Shown: one piece after another, positions 18,814 to 27,489 of the stretch
Layout: every line of letters starts with the position of its first letter
How positions within the stretch are numbered: position 1 is the stretch's first letter
NCBI GenBank assembly: GCA_937927515.1
Contig: CALBDO010000013.1
Span: 1 to 64,000 of the forward strand
From: Candidatus Kapaibacterium sp.
Lineage (GTDB): Bacteria; Bacteroidota; Ignavibacteria; Kapaibacteriales; UBA2268
DNA: 64,000 nucleotides
Direction: 5' to 3'
The notes under the pieces: model-generated
Database searches by the model: none
Told to the model about the DNA's origin: nothing
What the model saw: the letters and a program-made list of their open reading frames with translations, nothing else
Position numbers and translations under genes: made by a program

Positions 18814-19494
18814 ATGTTGAAATTGAGATATCTTAGCCATTCAACTTTTATACTTGACGATGGTACTTACAGTTTAATAATCGACCCATTCATAAGTGGT
18901 AATCCTACTTGTCCGATTAAAAGCCCCGACGAGGTAAAGGCGCAATTCGTTGTTCTGACACATGCACACGGCGACCATCTGGGTGATGCTTTTACCATCG
19001 CTAAGAATAACGATGCTTTGGTCATAGCTGTCAATGAGCTTGCAAATTATGCAGCGGAAAATGGTTGTAAAGCACATAATATGCACATAGGTGGTGGCTA
19101 CAATTTTCCCTTCGGTCGATTGAAGTTTACAATTGCTCATCACGGCTCGTCCTCTCCCGATGGTCGTTATATGGGTGAGCCAGCTGGAGTGGTTATTAAA
19201 ATGGGCGGAAAGACCATTTATCACCCAGGCGATACTGGTCTTTTCCTTGATATGAAACTTATTGGCGAACTCGATAAGATTGATGTATTCCTTGCTCCAA
19301 TTGGGGACAACTTTACTATGGGAATAGACGATGCTGTTAAAGCAGTGGAATTTGTAAACCCGGATTTAACGATACCTATGCACTACAATACCTTTCCCGT
19401 TATCCCTGCAGACCCAAATGAGTTTAAAAAGAAAGTGGAAGCAATTGGAAAGAAATGCTATGTAATGGAATATGGAGAGACCTTGGAACTCTAA
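18814..19494 (+). CDS. UPF0173 metal-dependent hydrolase (MBL fold)
   Basis: This 226-residue protein is a metallo-beta-lactamase-fold hydrolase of the UlaG/UPF0173 type. The metal-binding motif is THAHGDHLGD (H50, H52, D54, H55), followed by later ligands in AHHGSSSPDG, YHPGDTGLF and IPMHYNTFPV. The start was placed at ATG 18814, which gives the standard family length and start (MLKLRYLSHSTF); the frame is open further upstream but through non-coding-looking sequence that overlaps rnhA. The physiological substrate of this family is unknown. A strong bidirectional terminator follows. Confidence 0.9.
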   Translation: MLKLRYLSHSTFILDDGTYSLIIDPFISGNPTCPIKSPDEVKAQFVVLTHAHGDHLGDAFTIAKNNDALVIAVNELANYAAENGCKAHNMHIGGGYNFPFGRLKFTIAHHGSSSPDGRYMGEPAGVVIKMGGKTIYHPGDTGLFLDMKLIGELDKIDVFLAPIGDNFTMGIDDAVKAVEFVNPDLTIPMHYNTFPVIPADPNEFKKKVEAIGKKCYVMEYGETLEL

Positions 19495-19513
19495 TGGATT
19501 TCGGCATTTTAAA

Positions 19514-19548
19514 AAAGTAGGGGTTTAAAATATTTAAACCCCTACTTT
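19514..19548. terminator. Bidirectional rho-independent terminator
   Basis: A perfect 16-base-pair inverted repeat (AAAGTAGGGGTTTAAA paired with its complement) with a 3-base loop is flanked by A-rich sequence on the left and T-rich sequence on the right. It lies between two convergent genes ending at 19494 (+) and 19577 (-), so it can end transcription from both sides. Confidence 0.85.
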
Positions 19549-19576
19549 ATTTTTTCAAATATTTACGATTACGAAA

Positions 19577-21388
19577 TTATCTAATTAACACCAGTGGTTT
19601 CGCAAAGGTTTGGTTGAAGGTTTGTATTTGTATTAAGTATACCCCAGACGGAAAAGTTGAATATGATAATGGTAGTACAAGGTTTTGATTCAACTCCAAA
19701 TTGCAGTCTTTTGTGAATATAGTCTGTCCAAGCTCGTTTATGAAGTTGACTTTTGCATGGTAAGAGTTAATCTTAGGTTTAAAAAAGATTAATAAATTTT
19801 TGCCAAGTGCATCATTGATTATTTCAACGAAATCATCGGTTGTGTTTTCAACAGAAACTAAACCTTCAACCTCGCCTTGAAGCTCGATGAAGAAGATATT
19901 GTTGTTTTTGGCATTGGTTTGAACTCTTATTCTTCCGTAATATATTCGCTCCTCTTGTGTTGCAGCAGAGAAACGAACTTTAATAATAACCGAGTCGTTA
20001 GGTTCTATAAAAATTGGTACTTGCAGAACTTGTGCAAAGTCGAATCTTTGATAATCTTTATAAGTTGTGTCTACTTCAAATTCAGAGATTTCTAGGGTTT
20101 TATCGCCGACATTTTTCAAAATTAATTGCAATATTTTGCTAGTTGGCTTTTTAACTTTACCAAAGTCGATTTTATTCTCTGGAAAGTTTGTTTCGAGGAT
20201 GGGTCCTTTTGCTTCAATCCCACCACCATAACCCCAGACATCAAGGTAATAATATTCATTGAACAAAGCATTGGTTTTAATGGAGATTGAACCTTTATAT
20301 GAAATTTTGTCTTTAGGGGTAAATTTAACGGTAAATGAATAAGTTTGGCCTCTTTTTAGTTTTATGGGTTTTGTCAATTTGCCAGAGACAATTTCAAACA
20401 CATCGTCTGGGTTCTCCCAAAAATCAATTTCATCGATTTGAAGGTCAAGTTTTCCCGTGCTGGTTATTTTTACTTGTATTGTATCGGATTTTCCAGGTTG
20501 AATTTCACCAAAGTCAACGATATTGGGGTCGATATCGTAAGCAGCGCCATCGGGGGCAATATTACCCTTTAGCCATCGCATTGCACGTGCAAGTTGATAA
20601 CCACGAGGTATGTCCCCAGCAAAAGCTTCGAAGCCAATGGACCAGAAACATAGTCGTGCAGTTCCCCACTCGGTGCGGATTCCTACTATTGTGTCGTTAG
20701 GATAATCGTTATTTCTGCGAATAAAATGGTCCACTGGCGGAAATTTTTGCGAATCTTTTGATTTGAATACATCAAATGCAAGATAAATTGCCAGAGGCCA
20801 CCATACTTCTTGCCCAGTGTTGAAACCCATATTACACCATTTGATTATAGATTGACCCACTGGGTCGCCAAATGCGCCTTTGATGTTGAAACTCCAATAT
20901 TCTATTTGGTTTCCAGATTGTCGGCTGACGTAAACACGGGTAAGATATTCAATTCCTAAAGTATCAGAAAGAAATTTTTGCACTTCTGGATTTAGGTCGC
21001 CACCTTGCGGGTTAAATGCGTAATATAAAACGCTTCTACCAATTATCAAGCAATTTTTACCTGCAGATATCATTTGTCTAATTGCATTTAGCACACTTGC
21101 ATTTCCTACTTTTGTATTTAGTTTATTGTCCCCTAAAAGAAATATTGCAACATCGAAGTCTGTGAGCTTGTATTTTTGTAAGGTAAGGTCATTGAAAGGC
21201 TCACGAACAACATAAGGTGCAATTTCGGGCATATAGGTTGGGTCGGTCAAATACATCCAATAAGCACTGTCGACAAAGTTTTTTCTTTCCAGATTGTCGA
21301 AAAGTATGTACTTAGGTTGCTCTGCAAGTAAATATAAATTCATTAGGCAAAATAAAAATGATACGGCAAATAAGTCATATTTTTTCAT
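19577..21388 (-). CDS. Secreted T9SS cargo protein with ASH repeats
   Basis: The 603-residue product has a signal peptide (MKKYDLFAVSF ... LLAEQ). A module at ~72-268 (DVAIFLLGDN, QMISAGKNCLIIG, GDPVGQSI, SIGFEAFAGD) is clearly shared with the larger protein upstream and may be a glutaminase/flavodoxin-like fold. Two immunoglobulin-like ASH repeats follow at ~285-500 (VDFGEIQPGKSDTI, IDFGKVKKPTSKI; VKFTPKDK). A T9SS C-terminal domain ends the protein (VNFINELGQTIF ... FPSGVYLIQI). GGGAGG precedes the ATG. It is probably exported to the surface; its function is unknown. Confidence 0.82.
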   Translation of the reverse strand: MKKYDLFAVSFLFCLMNLYLLAEQPKYILFDNLERKNFVDSAYWMYLTDPTYMPEIAPYVVREPFNDLTLQKYKLTDFDVAIFLLGDNKLNTKVGNASVLNAIRQMISAGKNCLIIGRSVLYYAFNPQGGDLNPEVQKFLSDTLGIEYLTRVYVSRQSGNQIEYWSFNIKGAFGDPVGQSIIKWCNMGFNTGQEVWWPLAIYLAFDVFKSKDSQKFPPVDHFIRRNNDYPNDTIVGIRTEWGTARLCFWSIGFEAFAGDIPRGYQLARAMRWLKGNIAPDGAAYDIDPNIVDFGEIQPGKSDTIQVKITSTGKLDLQIDEIDFWENPDDVFEIVSGKLTKPIKLKRGQTYSFTVKFTPKDKISYKGSISIKTNALFNEYYYLDVWGYGGGIEAKGPILETNFPENKIDFGKVKKPTSKILQLILKNVGDKTLEISEFEVDTTYKDYQRFDFAQVLQVPIFIEPNDSVIIKVRFSAATQEERIYYGRIRVQTNAKNNNIFFIELQGEVEGLVSVENTTDDFVEIINDALGKNLLIFFKPKINSYHAKVNFINELGQTIFTKDCNLELNQNLVLPLSYSTFPSGVYLIQIQTFNQTFAKPLVLIR

Positions 21389-21408
21389 AATAGCCTCCCA
21401 AAACTACT

Positions 21409-21451
21409 AAAAAAGAAAAAGGTTGCCATCCAAAGGATTTGAATGGCAACC
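21409..21451 (-). terminator. Rho-independent terminator after the CGPC protein gene
   Basis: On the minus strand GGTTGCCAT and ATGGCAACC form a 9-base-pair stem (21443-21451 with 21421-21429), followed by a T-rich tract. It lies between the stop of the upstream gene (21470) and the start of the next gene (21388), so these two related genes are probably separate transcription units. Confidence 0.75.
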
Positions 21452-21469
21452 CCGAAATTAAACAAAAAG

Positions 21470-24274
21470 TTATTTAACAATGACAACTGGGATAAATTGA
21501 GTCTCATCTCCAATCTGGATACGTAAGTTGTAATGACCAGATGGTAATTCGACAAAGAATTTTTCTTGTGTGGTTCCTTGTTTTAAATTCAGAGAATTAA
21601 ATGTTAACATAAGAGTTCCTCTCAAGTCGTAAAGTTCGAGTTTTGCTGTAAAGTTGGAGGTCGATTCATTTGCTTCAAATATCAAATTAAACTCGTTTTC
21701 AATGGGTATTGGGGAAATACGAACTCGAATACCATTCGAAAATTGTGTTTCTGCGACGAAGCCAGCTATCTCGCCCGTTCCGTACAATGGGATATTGAGA
21801 GTAGGTTCGTTGTTTGCATTAGAACTTATACGCAAGAATGCACTATAGTCTCTTGCTTCTGTAGGAGCAAAAATTATACTGACTGTAAAAGTCTCGCCGG
21901 GTCCAATTGTAAGAGGTAATTGTGCTGGATTCATCACAGAAAATACACCGGGGTTGTTTGCAATTGTTAAGTTGGTGATTGTAAGGTCTGCAAGGCCAGA
22001 ATTCTTAATGTCTACATCGCTAATTTTTGTATTCTGCAGTTGAACAGTGCCAAAGTTGATTTCGGATTTGCTTGCAGTGATTAATGGGACATTTCCAGCA
22101 ACTCCAATTCCGTCTAAAGTTACAAGTTCGTCGGGTGCATTTTTAGCATTGGATTTTATTATAATAGTACTTGTATAGGAAACCGACTCGTCCTTGGGCG
22201 AAAATGTTACCTCTACTGTGTAGCTTTGATTTGGTTTGATTGTAAGCGGTAGCGATGGTGGATTCTTGATGTTGAAGACCTCCTCAGGGTCGAAGTCTCT
22301 ATCCACACGCAATTCAGTGATGATTAAATCTTCGTCGCCTGAATTTCGAATGTCGAATGTCTTGCTTGCTGTGGTACCAACAATGACTTCTTCGAAATCA
22401 ATTGCGGTTTGGCTTAATGTTATTTGTGGTCCAAGCTTAACACTTGGTCTGCTTAGCAACCAGTCGAATATTTTCCCTGCAAAACCATTTCTTCTTGTTG
22501 GGTCGGCAATTGCTTCGAACCCAGAGGTTAAGTAGACTATTCGAGAATCACCATTTTCAACTCGTACACCACCAATGGCTGATTGATTATTGTCGTAATA
22601 AATAATAGGCTTGGTTTTATTTTGATTTGTAATTCCAATAATATCGGTGAAAACAATAAAATATGGATGTGAGCTTTGATTATATTGGTTCATTGTTAAC
22701 GATATTCCGTTGCCAATTGGGTCGCCAGAGAAACCATTTGCAGGGTAAGGATTAATGGCTGTAATTTGGCCTTGTGAATTAGTTGTCACTCTTAGAACAG
22801 GTTCCTGAGCCTTATTTATGAATAATTTGTTTGCATAAAAGTCCCTGGCAGTAGCAGAACCCTGTGTTCCTTGTGAGAAAGCAAGGTCTACCTCGGAGGT
22901 TAGAAGAATGCTCTTTCCAGCGGAAATCATAGAATTTAATGTGGCGAATAATGGTGAACTTTCAACAAAGTAACCACCGAGGACTCCACGTAACGCAAAA
23001 CTGAAACCAAACATAGCTAAGTCGAAATTTACAGCTGGATAATTATTTAAAATGTCGAGAGCAAAGGGTAGCAACGCAGCATCGTTTGCATACTTTGGTT
23101 GATTGAGTATTCCTTGATAGGCAAAATAAGGGCTTGGAGAATTTGCTAATACATAAAAGGCATACTTTGTGTCCTCAGTTAATGCATAAAAGTATCCAGT
23201 GGTTACTTCAAATGGGTATTGTACATTTGGTTTGAAATCAATTCCAATTACAGAAAATTCTGCTTTGTTCCCGCTTTTAAGTGTCACTTTTACTTGTTGT
23301 GTTTGGTTTGGTTGTAATATCAACTGGGTCGTGTTTAGGGTTGCGGACCATCCAGATGGAACATAGCTAGTCTCGGAATTTAAAGCAACGTTTACGCGCA
23401 AAAGTTCATTACTTGGGTTTGTAACATTAAACGTATATTCAACTTGACCTTTACGTGGAATTTTCAAAAATGGATTGTCCGAAGCTTGCACATTGACTTT
23501 TGCAACCTTTAGATTCTGAGCTGCTTGTAGGACTTCTTTTGTTTGGTCGTCTTGAATGAAGGCAATTATATAAATTTGTTGAGAATTCCAGTTAGACTTT
23601 ATTGAATAATTGAAAGTATATGTTCTATTGGAACCAGCTTGCAAATCCAATGTTGTTCCATTTGCATCTGGGAGCATATTCCTCGCCACCCAAAAGAACT
23701 CTTTCTCCCCATTTGAACCTGGTGGATTAGGGTATACAATTTGATATTCAACAACTGCAACGCGAAGTTTCTTCCCAACAAGTGATTGTGTAGTGCTAAT
23801 AGTGACTTGAACTGTACTTTGGCTGCCACTTCGATTTTCTGCAACAGTTAGGGTAATGGGGGAGCTTGTGCCTCGATATTTGTCAACTTCATTTTTAATG
23901 GCAACTGTATCCCCAGCAGCACCATCATACCAATTTCCTGTCTTGGGAGCTATTTTGCCATTAACGCGTACGTTGGGGACACCTATATTCTGTATCCCAT
24001 AATATTGAATTCGGGCAGTATTCATTGCAGTGTTTTCTAAATACATAGGGTCGCTACCGCTGGGCCACCAAGCATGATAAACTAAAGGTATAACGTCAGA
24101 AAAATTATTCTTAACAAAGCGTTGGAATGATGGATTTTGGGCTGCACATGGACCGCAACCAGTATTTGTTGCTTCTTCAATTAAAACTTTTCGCGGAGAA
24201 TCTGCAAAGCTTAAATTTTGAATTCCGACAATGCAAAGAGAAAAAAGAGCAAATAAGATGAAAAACTTTTTCAT
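21470..24274 (-). CDS. Secreted Omp28/thioredoxin-like and ASH-repeat protein with T9SS domain
   Basis: From the ATG at 24274 (preceded by GGAGG) the product is 934 residues. After the signal peptide (to ~A24) comes a thioredoxin-like domain with C40-G-P-C43 in EEATNTGCGPCAAQNP, as in Omp28-related outer-membrane proteins. Residues ~405-615 repeat the module found in the neighbouring 603-residue protein (FDLAMFGFSF, NSMISAGKSILLTS, GDPIGNGI, SGFEAIADP). Two ASH repeats follow (IDFEEVIVGTTASKTF, INFGTVQLQNTKI; VTFSPKDE, IIFAPTEA), then a T9SS C-terminal domain (ELYDLRGTLMLTF ... LPSGHYNLRI). The redox motif suggests disulfide or thiol chemistry at the cell surface; this is inference. Confidence 0.85.
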   Translation of the reverse strand: MKKFFILFALFSLCIVGIQNLSFADSPRKVLIEEATNTGCGPCAAQNPSFQRFVKNNFSDVIPLVYHAWWPSGSDPMYLENTAMNTARIQYYGIQNIGVPNVRVNGKIAPKTGNWYDGAAGDTVAIKNEVDKYRGTSSPITLTVAENRSGSQSTVQVTISTTQSLVGKKLRVAVVEYQIVYPNPPGSNGEKEFFWVARNMLPDANGTTLDLQAGSNRTYTFNYSIKSNWNSQQIYIIAFIQDDQTKEVLQAAQNLKVAKVNVQASDNPFLKIPRKGQVEYTFNVTNPSNELLRVNVALNSETSYVPSGWSATLNTTQLILQPNQTQQVKVTLKSGNKAEFSVIGIDFKPNVQYPFEVTTGYFYALTEDTKYAFYVLANSPSPYFAYQGILNQPKYANDAALLPFALDILNNYPAVNFDLAMFGFSFALRGVLGGYFVESSPLFATLNSMISAGKSILLTSEVDLAFSQGTQGSATARDFYANKLFINKAQEPVLRVTTNSQGQITAINPYPANGFSGDPIGNGISLTMNQYNQSSHPYFIVFTDIIGITNQNKTKPIIYYDNNQSAIGGVRVENGDSRIVYLTSGFEAIADPTRRNGFAGKIFDWLLSRPSVKLGPQITLSQTAIDFEEVIVGTTASKTFDIRNSGDEDLIITELRVDRDFDPEEVFNIKNPPSLPLTIKPNQSYTVEVTFSPKDESVSYTSTIIIKSNAKNAPDELVTLDGIGVAGNVPLITASKSEINFGTVQLQNTKISDVDIKNSGLADLTITNLTIANNPGVFSVMNPAQLPLTIGPGETFTVSIIFAPTEARDYSAFLRISSNANNEPTLNIPLYGTGEIAGFVAETQFSNGIRVRISPIPIENEFNLIFEANESTSNFTAKLELYDLRGTLMLTFNSLNLKQGTTQEKFFVELPSGHYNLRIQIGDETQFIPVVIVK

Positions 24275-24378
24275 ATGTCCTCCCAAAAATAATTTATAAA
24301 ACAAACCAAATATCTTTTAGTTACAAGTTGAAATAGCAATTTAAAAAAAATATTAAAATAAAAGCTAAGAAAAAATAA

Positions 24379-24476
24379 GGGCCAAGTTGTCTATGCTCTT
24401 CAAGCTCAAGCTGACCGTTGCTTCCTTCCGGACCTGGCGGGGTTGGGCTTGTCCTGAAAGCATAGTACCTGGCCCA
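24379..24476 (-). ncRNA. ffs: Signal recognition particle RNA (small bacterial 4.5S type)
   Basis: The minus strand carries the hallmark domain IV sequence CCAGGTCCGGAAGGAAGCA, including the GGAA tetraloop that binds Ffh. Ends GGGCCAGGT and ACTTGGCCC pair to close the hairpin. The RNA is about 98 bases, the size of the small eubacterial form lacking the Alu domain. A T-rich stretch follows on the minus strand and can act as terminator. Exact ends are approximate. Confidence 0.93.
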
Positions 24477-24479
24477 CTA

Positions 24480-24487
24480 CAAAATTA
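24480..24487 (-). promoter_or_regulatory. Candidate -7 element TAATTTTG for SRP RNA
   Basis: On the minus strand TAATTTTG lies about 4-7 bases before the predicted 5' end of the SRP RNA, as expected for a TAnnTTTG promoter. The adjoining sequence is the same as that in front of tRNA-Ser. Confidence 0.45.
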
Positions 24488-24566
24488 CAAATTTTTTCAT
24501 TAATGAATTGGCTTTTAGTAAGTAAATTTCATTCAAAATTTTTTATTAAGTTTTCAACGAATTCAT

Positions 24567-24574
24567 TAATTTTG
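24567..24574 (+). promoter_or_regulatory. Candidate -7 element TAATTTTG for tRNA-Arg
   Basis: TAATTTTG lies 12 bases before the 5' end of tRNA-Arg, consistent with a Bacteroidota-type promoter and a short 5' leader that would be removed by RNase P. Confidence 0.45.
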
Positions 24575-24586
24575 TATTACTTTCGA

Positions 24587-24660
<74 letters not shown>

Positions 24661-24665
24661 CAAAT

Positions 24666-25535
24666 TTAATTTGACTTTATCTTTTTTGTGTCTCTTAAAT
24701 TTGGTACCTCTCGTTTTATTTCCGAGGGCGTTAGTAGTATCTGTGGCTTCTGTTGCTCTTGTTCTGGCTTTGGCTTTTGTACTGGTTCGACGTAAAATTT
24801 ATCCCTCGAAACGATGATGTTTTTGATAGCTACTTTTTCTTTTGTAAGTTGGGGCAGTTCAATCCCGTCTCGTTTGATTTTCACACCTCCAGCATTACCA
24901 AGTGTGAAACGGAAGAAGTTGCCAGCAGACCATACTTTAATTGTATTTGGATAAAGAACAATTTTTTCAGTTATTTTATTGTCGATAACCATATTAATCC
25001 AGACTGTGTCCGTAGCATAAAATTCCAAGCGAATGCTGTCTTGCGTACTAATTGGTTTCGGGCTCTCTCTTTGTTCCGATTTAATAAGTATAGTATCGGT
25101 TGTTTTTTCCAAGTCTAATGGTTTTTGCTCGGTTCCTTCGTAAAAAATAGTGAAATAAATGATTGCAAGAAAAGATAAGAAAATTGCTGCGTAAATAAAA
25201 TATAAAGCTTTGTTTAGCTGAGCCGGTGTATATCGAACCTTCTTTTTCATTAAAAATGGATGGGCGAAGATTAATTCCTTTGGCTTTGGCTCAATTTTTT
25301 TGTCCCTCTTAAAATATTTATCTATTTGTTCCTTATATTCCTCAAAATTTAAACCTAAGTACTGAAAATATTCTTTTAAAAATGAATACATGTATGTTTT
25401 AGGAAGAAAGTTGAAATTGCCTTCTTCTATGGCTTTCAAAACATTTACTCTTAGCTTTGTTGCAGTGGATACATCTTTCAAAGAAAGATTTTTACTTTCT
25501 CTTGTCTTTTTCAACAACTCTGCAATGTTTTCCAT
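24666..25535 (-). CDS. RodZ-like helix-turn-helix membrane protein
   Basis: RodZ links the MreB cytoskeleton to the cell-wall synthesis machinery in rod-shaped cells. This 289-residue protein has the expected order: an N-terminal cytoplasmic HTH domain (residues ~4-70; LLKKTRESKNLSLKDVSTAT), a basic juxtamembrane segment (MKKKVRYTP), one membrane helix at ~111-131, and a periplasmic DUF4115-type beta domain at ~168-250 (WINMVIDNK, WSAGNFFRFTLGNAGGV). A proline- and glutamine-rich tail follows. No mreB gene is in the window. It is divergent from the DUF2279 gene and has a TAnnTTTG element 32 bases upstream. Confidence 0.85.
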   Translation of the reverse strand: MENIAELLKKTRESKNLSLKDVSTATKLRVNVLKAIEEGNFNFLPKTYMYSFLKEYFQYLGLNFEEYKEQIDKYFKRDKKIEPKPKELIFAHPFLMKKKVRYTPAQLNKALYFIYAAIFLSFLAIIYFTIFYEGTEQKPLDLEKTTDTILIKSEQRESPKPISTQDSIRLEFYATDTVWINMVIDNKITEKIVLYPNTIKVWSAGNFFRFTLGNAGGVKIKRDGIELPQLTKEKVAIKNIIVSRDKFYVEPVQKPKPEQEQQKPQILLTPSEIKREVPNLRDTKKIKSN

Positions 25536-25567
25536 TTATTACTTTTATTTTTGTTACTTTGTAATTA

Positions 25568-25575
25568 CAAAATTA
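25568..25575 (-). promoter_or_regulatory. Candidate -7 element TAATTTTG for the rodZ-like gene
   Basis: On the minus strand TAATTTTG lies 32 bases before the ATG at 25535, giving a leader of roughly 25 bases. It sits in the 47-base gap between two divergent genes. Confidence 0.4.
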
Positions 25576-25582
25576 TTCAAAA

Positions 25583-26611
25583 ATGTACAATATTCTCTGT
25601 AAGTTCTTTTTATTAATTAACATACTTGTATTATTGATTAATCAGTTTGCATATTCAGCAATCGACTCTGTTGTTCGTGTAAGTTCAAAACCATCTCATT
25701 TCATCGCCGATAAGCCTTTTTTTACCTTCTCTGGAAGAACAGTAAACGTGGCTACAAAAATTGAGCCAATTCCTTTTTTAATTTTTTTAGGTGCTTACAC
25801 TGGCATTTTTGTTCTTCAACATTTAGGACAAATGAGCACAATATGGAAAAATCGAGGTGATTTTCACGTTGCTGAAGACGGGAAATATGCAATGTATATC
25901 GATAAAGCAGGACATTTTTATGGTACCTTTCTTACTTCTTATGTCCTTTCACAATCTTTGATTGAATGTGGTTTTAGTTATGATATGGCAAATGCATTTG
26001 GAGGTTTATTGGGTCTGGGTTATACAACTTACGTAGAGATATTAGATGGATATTCGAAGGATTGGGGTTTTTCCCCTTCTGATTTTTATGCCGACGTTGC
26101 GGGTACTTTGTTTTTCTTAGCCCATTCCAAAATACCTTTTCTCCAAAATTTCACTCCCAAGTTTATGTATTTCCCACCACGTTGGTTTAATTCCTATTCT
26201 CGCAAACCATCAACTATGTTTATTGATGACTATAGTGCCCATACTTTCTGGGTTAGTATCAACATTTACAATCTCCTTCCAAAAGATGCAAAGAATTATA
26301 TCCCTCATTGGTTGGAAGTCTCTATTGGCTTCGCAGTTAGGAACTTATGCGACCCACTAAACCCTTCTAACAATTGCAATCCCAAAATTTCTGAACCAGT
26401 TTATCACTACGTCTGGGGTAATAAAAAATTAATATTGGCTCTCGATGTCGACCTAGTTAAGTTGCTACCAGATGGTTCTCCTTTTTGGAATTGGTTAAAG
26501 CAATCTTTGAATTATTTCAAGCTTCCAACACCAGCCGTGGAGTTTGGAAAGCCATCCCGCTTTTACTTATTCTATCCGTTCCCCATTCAAATCGGTTCAG
26601 TAAAGTTCTAA
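25583..26611 (+). CDS. DUF2279-family envelope protein
   Basis: The 342-residue protein has an N-terminal hydrophobic leader (FFLLINILVLLINQFAYSA), and the core motif of DUF2279 proteins is visible: YIDKAGHFYGTF at ~106-117, then EILDGYSKDWGFSPSDFYAD with GTLFF. These proteins are predicted periplasmic or membrane-associated and have no established function. The family is often annotated as YfiM-like lipoproteins, but no lipobox cysteine is obvious here. It is divergent from the rodZ-like gene. Confidence 0.75.
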   Translation: MYNILCKFFLLINILVLLINQFAYSAIDSVVRVSSKPSHFIADKPFFTFSGRTVNVATKIEPIPFLIFLGAYTGIFVLQHLGQMSTIWKNRGDFHVAEDGKYAMYIDKAGHFYGTFLTSYVLSQSLIECGFSYDMANAFGGLLGLGYTTYVEILDGYSKDWGFSPSDFYADVAGTLFFLAHSKIPFLQNFTPKFMYFPPRWFNSYSRKPSTMFIDDYSAHTFWVSINIYNLLPKDAKNYIPHWLEVSIGFAVRNLCDPLNPSNNCNPKISEPVYHYVWGNKKLILALDVDLVKLLPDGSPFWNWLKQSLNYFKLPTPAVEFGKPSRFYLFYPFPIQIGSVKF

Positions 26612-26656
26612 TTTGTTGATTTTTATTAAGTTTGTTTTTTACAGACATTCGTATAT

Positions 26657-27469
26657 GTGAGAAGCTTGCTTTTACAAAAAGAAAAGACTGCAGAGTTTAA
26701 TGATTCAATTATTGAGATTAAGAACTATCCTGTTCTTACTCCTAAAATCAGTGTAATTATTCCAGTTTATCAAGAGGAGAAAATTCTTTTTAAGATTTTA
26801 AGCCAGTACCAGGCAGACTTGCTACGTAAGTACAATGTTGAATTAATAATTAGTGATGGTGGGAGCAAAGATTCAACTCTGGAGATTGCCAAAAGGTTTG
26901 CAAACAAAATTGTGGTGCACAAAAGCTCTACAAAACAGACAATCGCCGAGGGCAGAAACCGAGGAGCGGAAGTTGCAAGCGGTGATATTTTGGTTTTCAT
27001 AAATGGGGATACTTTGCCCAACAATCTCGAGAAATTTTTTGATTACGTAACTAAATGGGCACTCCGGGATTTGAAATTTGTTGCTCTTGCAATAAAAGTA
27101 TTACCATTTCCTGATGAGGAAATCAGGAAGGATAAGATATTCTACTTTTTACATAATAATTATGTTAAATTGCTCAATATAATTGGCGTAGGTATGGGCC
27201 GGGGCGAGTGCCAAGTCGTAAGAAGAGATGCGTTTTGGAAAGTTGGTGGGTACAACCCAAAGATTGTTGCTGGAGAGGATTTCGACCTGTACAGACGTTT
27301 GGCTAAAGTTGGTAAGATAAAGTTTGTCGAGGATGTATGGGTTTACGAATCACCAAGACGATTTAGGAAATTGGGCTATTTAAGGACAATCTTAAGGTGG
27401 CTCTTAAACGGGATTTTTGTGATGCTTTTTCGCCGCTCTTATTCAAGCAACTGGGAGCCAGTTCGATAA
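26657..27469 (+). CDS. Family 2 glycosyltransferase
   Basis: This 270-residue protein has the GT-A fold of family 2. The nucleotide-binding start is ISVIIPVYQEEK, the acidic motifs are SDGGSKDST and FINGDTLP (a DxD-like site), and AEGRNRGAEVASGD is characteristic. A C-terminal hydrophobic stretch (TILRWLLNGIFVMLF) could anchor it to the membrane. The start is probably GTG at 26657; no ATG fits, and no clear ribosome site is seen. The gene lies 20 bases before the activase fusion and is probably co-transcribed with it. The acceptor is unknown. Confidence 0.85.
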   Translation: MRSLLLQKEKTAEFNDSIIEIKNYPVLTPKISVIIPVYQEEKILFKILSQYQADLLRKYNVELIISDGGSKDSTLEIAKRFANKIVVHKSSTKQTIAEGRNRGAEVASGDILVFINGDTLPNNLEKFFDYVTKWALRDLKFVALAIKVLPFPDEEIRKDKIFYFLHNNYVKLLNIIGVGMGRGECQVVRRDAFWKVGGYNPKIVAGEDFDLYRRLAKVGKIKFVEDVWVYESPRRFRKLGYLRTILRWLLNGIFVMLFRRSYSSNWEPVR

Positions 27470-27489
27470 ATACTATTTGATGGTGAACT

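Noticed and set aside
20335-20700. 121-codon plus-strand frame opposite the 603-residue secreted protein
   Set aside because: Gln/Arg/Trp-rich composition and no ribosome site; the opposite strand encodes conserved ASH repeats.
24753-25118. 121-codon open frame on the plus strand opposite the rodZ-like gene
   Set aside because: It lies entirely antisense to a well-supported gene and has an unlikely amino acid composition (many Trp/Phe/Cys).
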